DNA of 64,000 bases from Pseudomonadota bacterium (GCA_023422955.1 JAFAGG010000008.1:14578-78577); one strand, 5' to 3'. Numbered from the stretch's first letter, positions 19,529 to 29,160 are shown. Translations and numbers: made by a program. Notes: generated from the letters alone by a model not told the origin.

Positions 19529-19846
19529 AAAAGAGTCGGACCAAGGATATCCGCCTGGCAGTCCCTGAAAGCACTATGCATTAAACCTGCACAACCGTCC
19601 TTGATCGTGCCAAATTTTAACAACATATCTTGCACTGCCTGGCTGGAATTGCAACACAGGCTGCGTAAAAGACAGGCGCGCTTGAAGCAGGAGCATTCAT
19701 AGGCAGCATGCTTTTTTGATTCGGATGGCAGAAGCCGCTTTCATCGTCTGCCAGGAAAGCTTGCAGGCTATTTTCTGCCGAAAAAATATTATCGTGGCGC
19801 AGCCCTGGAATTTGCTGCAGCGGCCCTGATTTACTGAGCCACCATA

Positions 19847-19878
19847 AAAACGGGACTGCCATCGGCAGCCCCGTTTTT
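19847..19878 (-). terminator. Bidirectional intrinsic terminator after the stress operon
   Basis: Complementary arms, AACGGGACTGCC (19849-19860) and GGCAGCCCCGTT (19864-19875) with one mismatch, have A-runs and T-runs on both sides, so the hairpin works in either direction. It lies about 85 bp after the stop of the DUF3618 gene on the minus strand. No plus-strand gene is seen that needs it. Confidence 0.75.
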
Positions 19879-19961
19879 CTTTCCTGCTTGCCGCTGCAAG
19901 CAACGGTCAACAATGACAAACAACCACAAACACTGCAGCGATGCAGCGATGCCGCGAAAGA

Positions 19962-21074
19962 TCAATGCAAGCTTTGCGAGCCCCGGCCCGTATCGCCGGC
20001 AGTGTCGGCACCATCGGTTTTATAGGATTGGCCGTTGCGCTGCTCGCCTGCGCCGTTACGCAGATGATGCGCCTCCTCCCTGGCCGTTTCAGCCACGCGT
20101 TGCGCAGATTCCTTCAAATGTTCAGCCTGCTCGCGCGCCATTTGCTGGCCTCTTTCAAACAGATCGTCGCGAGCATGTCCCATGAGTTCGTCTTCGCGAC
20201 GCGTGGCAGGAATCATTGCGCCCAGCAGCGTTCCCACGGCTAGTCCCAGTACGCCCAGCACCAGCGGCTGCTCTTCCAGCATGTGGCTGAAGTTATCCTT
20301 GGCGCGATGATACTGTTCCTGCGAACGATGACCCAGATTGCTGGCGCGCATGCGAGCGTCCTCTGCCATGCGATGCGAACGATCGCTCATGGACGATGAC
20401 GAGTTGCTGAAGCGTTCGCCCATGCTCGCGGATGAATCGCTGACACTGCGGCTCATGGACGAGGTTTTCTCACGTATGCCCTGCCCGGCTGCGCTCACTT
20501 TTTCCTTGATGCCCTGGGCGGTTGACGATACGCGCTCCTTGAGATTGTGGGTCGTTTCGCTGGCGCGGTTCTTCAGATTGCGGCCGCTTTCCTTTGCGCT
20601 GCTCATAGCGCCATGCATAGCGTTGTCATGGTCACCCGTGACATGCCCTCCCACGCCGTGATCATTGAGATCGCCCTGGCCATGAAAGCCTATGCCATGT
20701 TCGCTGGCAAAGCCCGAGCCCGGACGATACGGGACCGTGCCGTCTCTGGACGCATCATGGCGAACGCGAGAGCCGGACTTCATGTAGCCCGGACGCTGGC
20801 GGCCGCTGGCCATCAGCCATGCCGCACCCAAGCCGATCAGGGTGACCGGAATCGGGTTTTCGCGTACCGCATGATTGAGATTGCTGCCAAAGTCGGCCGG
20901 CAAACTGGTGCGGGCGTAACCGATGGCCTGATCCATCATCTGACCCGGCGTCAGCTTGCTCTGGATCGCGTCGATGTTGGAACTGAGCTCGGCCCGGGTA
21001 CGTTCGATGTCGTGTTCTATTTCCTCGGGCCGGCGGTTATCTTCCGAACGATAATTATCTTCGTGATGTTTCAT
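19962..21074 (-). CDS. DUF3618 domain membrane-anchored coiled-coil protein
   Basis: A 370-residue low-complexity protein. The N-terminal DUF3618 segment (about residues 15-55) reads IEHDIERTRAELSSNIDAI, followed by a short hydrophobic stretch (PIPVTLIGLGAAWLMA). The middle is rich in Ser, Lys and Glu with heptad-like repeats (NLKERVSSTAQGIKEKVS), and a second hydrophobic segment (PLVLGVLGLAVGTLLGAMIP) lies near residue 275. Such proteins are thought to be membrane-bound and stress-related; no biochemical role is known to me. The ATG overlaps the stop of the upstream gene. Last gene of a three-gene operon ended by the terminator at 19847. Confidence 0.85.
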   Translation of the reverse strand: MKHHEDNYRSEDNRRPEEIEHDIERTRAELSSNIDAIQSKLTPGQMMDQAIGYARTSLPADFGSNLNHAVRENPIPVTLIGLGAAWLMASGRQRPGYMKSGSRVRHDASRDGTVPYRPGSGFASEHGIGFHGQGDLNDHGVGGHVTGDHDNAMHGAMSSAKESGRNLKNRASETTHNLKERVSSTAQGIKEKVSAAGQGIREKTSSMSRSVSDSSASMGERFSNSSSSMSDRSHRMAEDARMRASNLGHRSQEQYHRAKDNFSHMLEEQPLVLGVLGLAVGTLLGAMIPATRREDELMGHARDDLFERGQQMAREQAEHLKESAQRVAETAREEAHHLRNGAGEQRNGQSYKTDGADTAGDTGRGSQSLH

Positions 21075-21511
21075 TAGATTCTCTCCTGGGCTACGGCCTT
21101 GTCACGCGCCAGAGTTTTGTCCTGTGCGACGGCCTTGTCTCGTTTCAAGGAATCCATGGTGCGGTGAGGAAGCAGGTTATCGGGCTGAAGCTTATTGCTG
21201 CCTGCTTTCAGCATGCCGTAACCGATCAGGGCGATCACGACACCGACGATCAAGGGCGCAAGCCACGGTGCGAGATTCGGCGGCAGGATCATCGCGACCG
21301 CATTGACGATGGCCTGAAGAATGATGAACAGGCCGGCCAGCAAAATGGCCGCGCCTATCGCCAGCTCGGTAATCCCGCCCTGCGCATTGGAAATTTTTTG
21401 CGAGATTTCCGAACGGGCCAATGCAATTTCCTGCCGAACCAGATCGACGATATTCCGTGTCAGGTCGGTGAACAACGAAGCGAGAGGCTTGTCGGTTTTA
21501 TCGGTTGCCAT
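21074..21511 (-). CDS. YqjE-like / phage-holin-3_6 family membrane protein
   Basis: A 145-residue protein with an amphipathic N-terminus (LTRNIVDLVRQEIALARSEIS) and two hydrophobic helices (about residues 48-78 and 85-105). This matches the Phage_holin_3_6/YqjE family, which in chromosomal settings accompanies YqjD/ElaB-type proteins and is not a prophage marker. It overlaps its upstream neighbour by 14 bp and shares a base with the start of its downstream neighbour, so translation is coupled. The charged tail (RDKAVAQDKTLARDKAVAQ) contains a short repeat. Function unknown; envelope stress or ribosome-membrane association are guesses from the family. Confidence 0.85.
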   Translation of the reverse strand: MATDKTDKPLASLFTDLTRNIVDLVRQEIALARSEISQKISNAQGGITELAIGAAILLAGLFIILQAIVNAVAMILPPNLAPWLAPLIVGVVIALIGYGMLKAGSNKLQPDNLLPHRTMDSLKRDKAVAQDKTLARDKAVAQERI

Positions 21512-22502
21512 GGATTTTTCCTCCGGATTTAGGGTCTGTGGGCGAAGTCGGTTTGGTGCTGCCGTCTATGGCATCGGTGGGACGTCCAGGCTGCGGCTTG
21601 CCGTCAGCAGATACAGCGGGTTGTGCGCTGCCTGGCAATTCGACGCCAGTGGCACTGGCTTTGCTCCCGCCAGGACGGCTGGCGCCAATACTACTGTCAG
21701 CACGGCTGCCGGCACCGCTTTCCGAAGGCCGGTATATGCCGGTGATTTCAGGGCCGGCGACATTGGTGCCTGCGCCCCATTGACCGCCCAGCGTACCGCC
21801 GGCATCACGGTCGGCCATCAGGCTGTCCTCTTCCTTGTCCAGCGGATAGGTGCGATTGCGGCCGATATTGTCGTCGCGCTCGCCTTCTCCCATTTCATTG
21901 CGCCATGAATACGACATGTCATCCTGCGAGCCTCGCTGCATGCGCGACGTCCCGTAACTGTCGTCTCCGTACTCATAAGATGAACGTTCGGCTGAACTTT
22001 TCATGAAGCGCGCCGCGACAAATCCCACAGCCAGCGCGCCGACAAAGAAGGCGGCCGGGTTGCGGCGGCTGAGATTTTCTACATCACGTATCAGGCCATT
22101 GGCATCTTTGCCTCTTATCTGGCGGCCAAAGGATTCGATCTGGTCGGCCAGCATGCCGACGTAATAACCCGTATTGGGCTGGCCTTCATGCTGCAACTGG
22201 TCGGCTGCGCTACGCATGGCGCCGCTGACCGAATCCACTTGCTGCGCGACGTTGTCCTTTTGCTGATTGAGCGCGGATTTCCCTTGCTCAGCAGCTTGTG
22301 ACGCCAGCCCCTTGGCCTGTTCCTTGGCATTGCCGGCCAGTTGGGAAGCCCGGCCCTGGGCGGTCTGTTGCCCTGAAGGATCGTTAAAATCGTCGCCTGC
22401 ACCATACATATGTTGAGAGCTGCCGCCTGATATAGAAGGATCGCCCGCTCTCTGACCGCTGCCGGCCTTTGGGACGTTCCTCTCCTTATCGTGATCTACC
22501 AT
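21498..22502 (-). CDS. Stress-type coiled-coil protein with one membrane helix
   Basis: About 334 residues from the ATG at 22502, which has AAGGAG eight bases upstream; the longer frame to 22562 lacks such a site. The first part is polar with an Ala/Gln-rich amphipathic segment (SQAAEQGKSALNQQKD, DSVSGAMRSAADQLQ). A single helix (PAAFFVGALAVGFVAARFM) follows the signature RDVENLSRRN, and the C-terminal half is disordered and rich in Gly, Ser, Asp. It resembles nutrient-deprivation or desiccation-induced membrane proteins in other proteobacteria and heads the operon with the YqjE-like and DUF3618 genes. I cannot assign a biochemical function. Confidence 0.8.
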   Translation of the reverse strand: MVDHDKERNVPKAGSGQRAGDPSISGGSSQHMYGAGDDFNDPSGQQTAQGRASQLAGNAKEQAKGLASQAAEQGKSALNQQKDNVAQQVDSVSGAMRSAADQLQHEGQPNTGYYVGMLADQIESFGRQIRGKDANGLIRDVENLSRRNPAAFFVGALAVGFVAARFMKSSAERSSYEYGDDSYGTSRMQRGSQDDMSYSWRNEMGEGERDDNIGRNRTYPLDKEEDSLMADRDAGGTLGGQWGAGTNVAGPEITGIYRPSESGAGSRADSSIGASRPGGSKASATGVELPGSAQPAVSADGKPQPGRPTDAIDGSTKPTSPTDPKSGGKIHGNR

Positions 22503-23112
22503 CGCAATCACTCCTTGTGAAGATAAAAGGGACCAGATGTCAAACCGACGCTCGTTCACCATGCGTTTTCGCGAAGGCGGTTTGCACAGCGCTGGCGCGG
22601 TGACATGCTTGAATGCATGATGATTTTTTAGAATACAGATAAGAGTTTTAGTTCTCTTCCTTCAAAGACGGCCTCATTCAGCCGCTTCCGGTAGCGGATA
22701 GCGGCGCCGCGTCCTTCACGACTCGTGCAGAGAAAGCTTTTTCTCGGCAGCAGTAAAGTCCGGGAAAACTGAAGGGAAAATATCAGGATTAAGTTTCAGT
22801 GCCGACCATGGGATAACAGGGATTTTTCCTGGCTGCGATGAGACTTTGATTGAAGAAGAGGCTCCCGCACCGGCATCTCTTTTTCCTCCCTATTCTCTGA
22901 CGCGCCTTCTGCTTGAATAAGGGGCGAATCCGCCTGTCGCGCACCTGCGTTGTGCAATTTCGTTTTTCACGAACAAATAAAGCTCTGTTTCACTACTTGC
23001 ATAGGCAGATATTTATTCTGCAAGTGGCATCTTTATTGCTTTCCCGCAAACAAACTTCCTGATTGCGTAGTGCACTCGGTCTAAAAATAGCCCACTCGAC
23101 CCGTATCCCGCC
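22503..23112. other. Divergent intergenic region
   Basis: 610 bp between the start of the stress operon (minus) and the Cache-CheW gene (plus). Both promoters should lie here. I see no convincing gene, hairpin with T tract, or clear -35/-10 pair. The stretch 22970-23060 is the most AT-rich part. Confidence 0.35.
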
Positions 23113-25695
23113 ATGACTGACATCTCGCCTCCCGATTCCGCTTCTCTTTCCATCGACACCTACCTGCCTTACATGCGGGATGTCGCCCGTTGCGAACAAT
23201 CGCTGCGCGAATTGAATCTCATGTGGCGCATGATCGAATCCTCGGCCAGGATGAACTGCCCGCAGGAATCCACACTCATCCTGCCTACCATGGCGGCTGC
23301 CCGTGCCGGATTCAATCGCCTGGAAAAGGAACTCGTGACCAGCCTGGTCGACGAAAAGGTGGGCAATGTGCTGGAAGAAATCGGCACGCAGGCACAGCAT
23401 GTGATCGATATCGTGGTACGCAATCTTTACGAACGTACCGCCGATATCGGCTTCCTGGCGACCGACCGCGAATTATGCGCCTTCGCTGCCGGTATGAACC
23501 CGGACACCGATGCAGTGCGGCTGCGACTGCGTGCTTACCGGGACAAGTACACGGTCTATGATGAAATCATTCTGCTCGATATCCACGGCAATGTGCTGGT
23601 GCAGATCGATCAGGCCACGCCGCTGGAAGGCAGCATCGACCCGCTGATCTGGCAGACGCTGGAGTCCGAAGCTTATGTGGAAACCTTTCGTGCCACCGAC
23701 CTGCGCCCCTCCAGGAAACAGGCACTAATCTATTCGCGCCGCCTGCTGCATCCGGAAACAGGTGTGCCGGTCGGCGTGCTGTGCTTGTGCTTTCACTTCG
23801 AAGCCGAGCTGGCGATGATCTTCCGCTCGCATCGCGACAGAGAAGCGCGCGCCAACATGCTGCTGCTGGATGCGGACAATCGCGTGATCGCAAGTGCCGA
23901 TGAGCTCTGGATACCGGTCGGAACCACGGTGCCGGTCAACCGTGAAGGTTCACGCAAGCTGATGATATATGGCGGGCGCGAATACCTGATACGTACCTAT
24001 TCCGCCGCCGGCTACCAGGGCTACATGGGACCGCCGGGATGGCAGGGCCAATCCATGATTCCCATCGATGTCGCTTTCCACGGCAAGCACCGGCGCGCAC
24101 TGGCCGGCGTGCCCGCGGCAATCACCGAAGGCCTGCTGTCGCACGCCGATACCTTTTGCCCGCCGCTGTACGAAATCATGACGGCAGCCGACACGATACG
24201 GCGCGTGGTCTGGAATGGACAGGTCATGACGGCCGGAAAATACGGCGACATGACGCGCCTGAAAACGGTGCTGGAGCAGATCAGCGAAACCGGCGTGCGC
24301 AGCAACGAGCTGTTCGTACAGTCGATCAGCGACCTGTACGAGACCGCGCTTTCCTCCAGCCTCTCCGACGCGGAATTCGTATCGCACCTGCTGGTGGACC
24401 TGCTGGACCGTAACCTTTACGAGCGCTCCAACGACTGTCGCTGGTGGGCACTGACGCCGGAGCTGCGCCAGGCCCTGGCCGCCAGAGAATGCGGTCCCGA
24501 TACGGCAGCCGAGATCACCGGCATCCTTCAGTACATCAACAGCCTGTACACCGTCTATACCCGCATCTTCGTTTACGACCGTAACGGCCGCATCATCGCC
24601 GGCAGTTGCCGTGACCAGCACGGGGCGAAACTTGAGGAAGCCAGCGTGGATCCCGATACGCTGGCCGCGGTGCTGACATTGCGCCATCCCCAGCATTACC
24701 ATGTCAGCTCCTTCTCTCCCTCCGCGCTCTACGAGGACCGCCCGACGTATGTCTACCATGCCGCGATCCGTGCGCCGCATAACGATTACGAGGTGGTGGG
24801 CGGCATAGGCATCGTATTCGATTCGGAAATCGAATTTGCCGCCATGCTGCGAGGCGCACTGGCAGACAAACCGGGAACGGCCGCCCTCTTCGTCACTCGC
24901 AAGGGCGAGGTCATTTCCAGCACCGATCCGGCGCGTCCGGCAGGAAGCCGGCTGGAGCTGGATTCCGCGCTGCTGGAACTGCCCAACGGCACTTGCAAGT
25001 CGCGCATCGTAGTGCATGACGGCCACTATACGGTGATGGGTTGCGGCGCTTCCAGCGGCTACCGGGAATTCAAGGTCAGCGACGGTTATCAGGAAGATGT
25101 GCTGGCCGTGGTCTTCAAATCCTTTGGCGAAGAATGTGAACGCTCTCGCGCATTGAAGCATGCCGACACGCTGATCGGCGACAGTTCTCTCATTGAGGAA
25201 GGACCGGAGTTCGCCACCTTCTATATCGACGACATGCTGTTTGCAGTGCCTTCCGAAGCCGCGCTGGAAGCCTTTCCCGCAGCCGACATCTCGCCGGTTA
25301 CCCTGGGCAGCCGCCGCGAACGCATCGGCGTCATTTCGCAGAAACGCTTCGCGCAGGACAAGGCCTATGCATGGGTATTCGATCTGGGCTACCTGATGCG
25401 CGGCACGCCTTCCGCAATAGGAAGCGGCAGCCAGGTCATCATCCTGCGTCACGACGGCAAGGACGTCGGCGTGCTGGTCGATGAACTGCACGCTGTGCCC
25501 AGGTTCGATGCATCGAAGGTCAAGCCCGCGCCCTTTGCCTCCATAAGCGACACACTGCTGGTCAAAGAAGTAATACAGGCCAATGAAGGCCAGTTGCTGA
25601 TCCAGGTGCTGGATGCAGCGCAACTGATAGCCTGCATTCACGATCCCAGCCTGCCTACCTTGCTGACCAAGCTGGCAGAAAAGGTCGGCGTATAA
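23113..25695 (+). CDS. Soluble tandem Cache-like sensor protein with C-terminal CheW domain
   Basis: An 860-residue protein with no predicted signal peptide or transmembrane helix. Two homologous sensor halves are visible: first VVRNLYERTADIGFLATD with DEIILLDIHGNVLVQIDQAT (residues ~95-260), then LLDRNLYERSNDCRWWALT with TRIFVYDRNGRIIAG (~430-580); each resembles a Cache domain. The last ~140 residues are a CheW fold (FATFYIDDMLFAVPSEAALE, VFDLGYLM, VIILRHDGKDVGVLVDEL). CheW couples receptors to CheA, so this could bring a cytoplasmic ligand signal into a chemosensory array. No CheA or MCP gene is adjacent. It is the kind of protein annotated only as cache-domain or CheW protein in related genomes. 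Confidence 0.8.
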   Translation: MTDISPPDSASLSIDTYLPYMRDVARCEQSLRELNLMWRMIESSARMNCPQESTLILPTMAAARAGFNRLEKELVTSLVDEKVGNVLEEIGTQAQHVIDIVVRNLYERTADIGFLATDRELCAFAAGMNPDTDAVRLRLRAYRDKYTVYDEIILLDIHGNVLVQIDQATPLEGSIDPLIWQTLESEAYVETFRATDLRPSRKQALIYSRRLLHPETGVPVGVLCLCFHFEAELAMIFRSHRDREARANMLLLDADNRVIASADELWIPVGTTVPVNREGSRKLMIYGGREYLIRTYSAAGYQGYMGPPGWQGQSMIPIDVAFHGKHRRALAGVPAAITEGLLSHADTFCPPLYEIMTAADTIRRVVWNGQVMTAGKYGDMTRLKTVLEQISETGVRSNELFVQSISDLYETALSSSLSDAEFVSHLLVDLLDRNLYERSNDCRWWALTPELRQALAARECGPDTAAEITGILQYINSLYTVYTRIFVYDRNGRIIAGSCRDQHGAKLEEASVDPDTLAAVLTLRHPQHYHVSSFSPSALYEDRPTYVYHAAIRAPHNDYEVVGGIGIVFDSEIEFAAMLRGALADKPGTAALFVTRKGEVISSTDPARPAGSRLELDSALLELPNGTCKSRIVVHDGHYTVMGCGASSGYREFKVSDGYQEDVLAVVFKSFGEECERSRALKHADTLIGDSSLIEEGPEFATFYIDDMLFAVPSEAALEAFPAADISPVTLGSRRERIGVISQKRFAQDKAYAWVFDLGYLMRGTPSAIGSGSQVIILRHDGKDVGVLVDELHAVPRFDASKVKPAPFASISDTLLVKEVIQANEGQLLIQVLDAAQLIACIHDPSLPTLLTKLAEKVGV

Positions 25696-25939
25696 GCTGA
25701 AGCTGAAACTGAAACTGCCTTGAACGGGCCAGGCCCATGGGATGCGAAGCAGCGACAGCCGTCATCGGCGAATAGCTCGATTCCGGCATATGGGAACGGA
25801 TTTTTATGGCGAGCAGGATGGCAGGCGCAACAGGCGTGTGCTGGTGACGATCATGGGTGACGGCCATGCGCAAAGGACATGCGTGAAGATCATGGGCGAA
25901 TAAGACTGCCGCAACAGCCCAAGGATTTCGCCCGTGGAT

Positions 25940-28012
25940 TTATGCGACTGCCCGCCGGCTCCGCGTGCCGGATGATTGCCGCTGCGGCATGGGCACCGGC
26001 TCGGGCCTTCCTATGCCGAAGCCTTGCGCATAATCGACGCCGATGTCATGCAAGGCATCCAGCAGCGCGGGATCGTCGACATGTTCGGCAATAATATTCA
26101 CGCCCATCACATGGCCGATATTATTGATGGCTTCCACCACAGCCTTGTCCACCGGGTCGCGCAGGAAATCGGCGACGAAGCTGCCATCGATCTTGATGAA
26201 GTCGATATCCAGGTTTTTCAGATAACCGAATGAAGCCATGCCGCTGCCGAAGTCGTCCAGCGCAAACTGGCAGCCCATTTCCTTCAGGCGCGTTATCAGG
26301 TCTCTTGCTATCACCATGTTGGCAATCGCCGCCGTTTCGGTGATTTCAAAACAGATGGAACTGGGCGGTATGTCGAAATTTCTGAATTGCTCGGAAATAT
26401 AAGGCAGCAGGCGATCGTCGCCCAGGGTCGCGCCGGACAGATTGATGGCGCAGGTATAAGGCGCTTGCCCCGTGCGGCAATCATGTTCGTAGAGTTCGAA
26501 CACCTTGCGGATCACCCAGAAATCAATCGTGGGAATCACGTTATAGCGTTCGGCTGCCGGCAGGAAAGCCTGCGGCGGAATGATCTCGCCGTTTTCACCC
26601 AGCATGCGAATCAGGAATTCATAGCGCAACATGGATTGCTGCGCATGCTGAAGCGGAATGATCTTCTGGCGATAAAGCAGCAGCCGGTCATCCTCGAAGG
26701 CCTTGGAAATACGCGCCACCCAGTTCATCTGCCCTTGCCGTTCTTCCAGTTCGTCGTCATCCGGCCGGTAGACATGAATACGGTTGCGTCCCTTTTCCTT
26801 GGCCACATAACAGGCGCCATCGGCAACGCGCAATATGTCGCTCAGCGTGGCGCCATCGTTGCCAAAAGAAACCAGGCCCACGCTCACGCCTATGGTAAAG
26901 CTGCGCTCGCCCCAGACGAAACGAAAATCGCGCACGGTCTGGCGCAGCGTGTCGGCAATCCGGTAAGCCTGATCGCCGTCGCAATCTTCCAGCAGCAATC
27001 CGAATTCATCTCCGCCCAGGCGTGCCAGCACATCGCTGTGGCGCACCTTGCTTTGCATCAGGCCGGTCAGGTGGCGCAGCAGTGCGTCGCCGGCATGATG
27101 GCCGCAGGTATCGTTGACGATCTTGAACTGGTCCAGGTCCAGGTAGAGCAGCGTATGCCGGGTGGACGCTTCGGCGGCTTTCTTCAGCAAGGCATCCAGC
27201 CGGTTCTCGAATTCCAGGCGATTCACCAGGCCGGTCAGGGAATCATGCGATGCCTGGTATGAAATCTGCTGCTGCTTCTGCTGTTCCTTGAGCCGCGCGT
27301 CGGCAATGATGTCGCTGAGGAATTCGAATTCGTAAATGCCCTTGTAGTTCGGTATTCCCGTCGTCTGGATGGCATTGATGATCGCACTGACCGGCTGATG
27401 AATCACGCGCCGGAAGTAGGTGACCAGCAGCAGCGTCACGATCAGGAAGATGCCGCCGATGATGAAGTAGCCCCTTCCCAACTGTGCCACGAAATCGGCG
27501 TAGTAATCGCCGTCTTTCAGCAACAGGAAATGCCAGCCCCATAGCTCGAACGAAGAGTGGTAGGCGTAATAAGTCTCGTCGCCCTGCTGCAATTCCAGCA
27601 GCCGGCCTTTTCCGATATTGGCCAGATCAAGCCCCAGCTCGGCGGCCAGGCGCTCTCCCAGCAATATCGCGTCCTCGGTGTACACGATGGCCTGCACTTC
27701 GTTCTGGGTCGCGTAATCGTCGATTTTCCCCAGCGTCATCGCGCGCGTCACCTTCTCGCCTATTTCCAGCGTCGCGCTGCCGGTCAGCAGCATTTCCTGC
27801 ATTTCGCTGTCGCAAAGGTTGTAGATTTCCCGTGAGCCGCGCTGAAGATCGAACAGGATGCGTTCGTCGACGAAATGCGAAACGGTTTTCAGGCCGATGG
27901 TCAGCACTACGCCGCTCAACAGCACCATCAGCAGCACGATGGGAACGAGCGGCGCCAGTATCCGGAAATGCAGGCTGCGGGAAGCTGAGCTGATTTTATT
28001 GCTTATCGCCAT
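25940..28012 (-). CDS. Membrane GGDEF-EAL protein with periplasmic sensor
   Basis: A bifunctional-type c-di-GMP protein of 690 residues. Helices at about 20-41 and 182-200 bracket a ~140-residue periplasmic domain; the GGDEF domain has active motif GGDEF at 333-337 and inhibitory site RHSD at 324-327. The EAL domain keeps the usual metal and catalytic residues in YEFLIR (EFL in place of EAL), INLSG, FEITETA, LDDFGSG, KIDGSF and AEHVDD. Both activities are therefore possible. The ATG overlaps the end of a periplasmic binding-protein gene by 10 bp, so the two proteins are made together and the binding protein probably feeds the signal to this sensor domain. Confidence 0.92.
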   Translation of the reverse strand: MAISNKISSASRSLHFRILAPLVPIVLLMVLLSGVVLTIGLKTVSHFVDERILFDLQRGSREIYNLCDSEMQEMLLTGSATLEIGEKVTRAMTLGKIDDYATQNEVQAIVYTEDAILLGERLAAELGLDLANIGKGRLLELQQGDETYYAYHSSFELWGWHFLLLKDGDYYADFVAQLGRGYFIIGGIFLIVTLLLVTYFRRVIHQPVSAIINAIQTTGIPNYKGIYEFEFLSDIIADARLKEQQKQQQISYQASHDSLTGLVNRLEFENRLDALLKKAAEASTRHTLLYLDLDQFKIVNDTCGHHAGDALLRHLTGLMQSKVRHSDVLARLGGDEFGLLLEDCDGDQAYRIADTLRQTVRDFRFVWGERSFTIGVSVGLVSFGNDGATLSDILRVADGACYVAKEKGRNRIHVYRPDDDELEERQGQMNWVARISKAFEDDRLLLYRQKIIPLQHAQQSMLRYEFLIRMLGENGEIIPPQAFLPAAERYNVIPTIDFWVIRKVFELYEHDCRTGQAPYTCAINLSGATLGDDRLLPYISEQFRNFDIPPSSICFEITETAAIANMVIARDLITRLKEMGCQFALDDFGSGMASFGYLKNLDIDFIKIDGSFVADFLRDPVDKAVVEAINNIGHVMGVNIIAEHVDDPALLDALHDIGVDYAQGFGIGRPEPVPMPQRQSSGTRSRRAVA

Positions 28013-29160
28013 AGGGGTTCAGCGGTCTTGAGTTCCTTGGGTGCGACGATCTGTTTTTTCCCGTTCTGCCATTGCACGGTGGTGGTGAAGTGACGTATCT
28101 GCCTGCCATCCTTGTCCACGCCATAGCGCCCGATGATGGTAATCACGTCCAGCGTCTGCAAGCGGTCGCGCACCTTGCGCCGGTCTATGCTGTTGGCCTT
28201 GACGATGGCCGCCTCCAGGATCTCTCCTTCCGCATAGGCGGTGGCCGCATGGTAGGAAGGCTGCAGCTGGTAGCGTTCCAGGAAAGTCTTGGCGAACTCG
28301 CGTGTGCCGGGATAGGAAAGCGTGGGTTCCCATTGCGACGATGAAAACGTGTATTCGGCATCCGCACCCAGGTCGTTGCCATAGTTATCCAGCGCCGGAC
28401 CGACGGTCGCGAAAAACGCCTTGGGCTTCCAGCCTATCTTCTTCAGGATGTTGGTGGCGTTGACGGAATCCTTGAAATGCCCGGCGATCAGCAGCGCTTC
28501 GGCACCGGAGGCATGAGCGGCGCGTATGCCTTCCTCGATATCCATCTCGCCCGATGTGAACAATCCCGTTTGCACCATGTTCAGACCGAATCGTTTAGCC
28601 CAGTCCTGGCTGCCGGCCAGGATGCCGCGCGAGAAAGGCTCCTTGCCGGATACGATGGCAACGTGGTCAATGCCATGCCTGACCAGCAGCTCCAGAAAAC
28701 CTATGGTGTAACGATCCGTCGTCACATAGACGCCAAACAGGTATTTCCGCTTCTTCTGCCACAGCGAACCGGCGGAAGCGCCCGAGGCCAGCAAAGGGTA
28801 TTGATAGGTTTCGGCCACATCGGCCACCACATCGGTCAGCTCGCTGGAATAAGGCCCGAGAAAGAAATTCGCCTTGTGCCGGGTGGCGAACTCGGTATAA
28901 AGGCTCGTGGCGCGCCGGGGATCGCTTTCATCGTCGACCACCAGCAGCTTGACTGGCCGGCCCAATATGCCGCCGCGGCGATTGACGTCTTCCACCCACA
29001 GGCGGTAAGCGCGATCCTTCATTTTTCCCAGTTCGGCATATTTGCCGGTCAGGCTGAGCGAAGCAGCCAGCACCAGCGGCTCGGCAGCCGTCGCGCCGCC
29101 CATGGACAGGACCAGGCTCAATGCTGCCAACAAGCAGCGCCATCCTTTGTATGCACTCAT
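28003..29160 (-). CDS. Periplasmic ligand-binding protein (Peripla_BP_6, amino-acid/amide type)
   Basis: A 385-residue type-1 periplasmic binding protein. A signal peptide is clear (basic MSAYKGWR, hydrophobic LLAALSLVLSMGGA, cleavage near ATAAE). The mature start PLVLAASLSLTGKYAELG, VKLLVVDDESDPRRATSLY and NFFLGPYSSELT match the branched-chain amino-acid/amide group. No ABC permease or ATPase genes are nearby. Instead it overlaps a GGDEF-EAL gene by 10 bp, so a sensing role rather than uptake is the better inference. A GGAGGAG ribosome site precedes the ATG. The ligand is unknown. Confidence 0.9.
   Translation of the reverse strand: MSAYKGWRCLLAALSLVLSMGGATAAEPLVLAASLSLTGKYAELGKMKDRAYRLWVEDVNRRGGILGRPVKLLVVDDESDPRRATSLYTEFATRHKANFFLGPYSSELTDVVADVAETYQYPLLASGASAGSLWQKKRKYLFGVYVTTDRYTIGFLELLVRHGIDHVAIVSGKEPFSRGILAGSQDWAKRFGLNMVQTGLFTSGEMDIEEGIRAAHASGAEALLIAGHFKDSVNATNILKKIGWKPKAFFATVGPALDNYGNDLGADAEYTFSSSQWEPTLSYPGTREFAKTFLERYQLQPSYHAATAYAEGEILEAAIVKANSIDRRKVRDRLQTLDVITIIGRYGVDKDGRQIRHFTTTVQWQNGKKQIVAPKELKTAEPLWR

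Larger units (their letters stand above)
19468..19961. other. Intergenic region between bphP and DUF3618 gene
   Basis: It holds the phased repeats at 19502-19528 near bphP and the bidirectional terminator at 19847-19878 behind the DUF3618 gene. A 34-codon frame beginning at 19727 lacks a ribosome site and I do not call it. Nothing else is recognised. Confidence 0.5.

Noticed and set aside
19727..19831. 34-codon plus-strand frame
   Set aside because: No ribosome site and no recognised motif.
21074..21511. Phage holin annotation suggesting a prophage
   Set aside because: The YqjE/holin_3_6 fold is common in chromosomal stress operons, and no other phage gene is present.
23950..25641. 563-codon minus-strand frame opposite the Cache-CheW gene
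   Set aside because: Composition is typical of a shadow frame; the plus-strand protein has CheW motifs.
25694..25716. Short imperfect repeat of AGCTGA/AACTGA after the Cache-CheW gene
   Set aside because: Too short and degenerate to call a repeat element.
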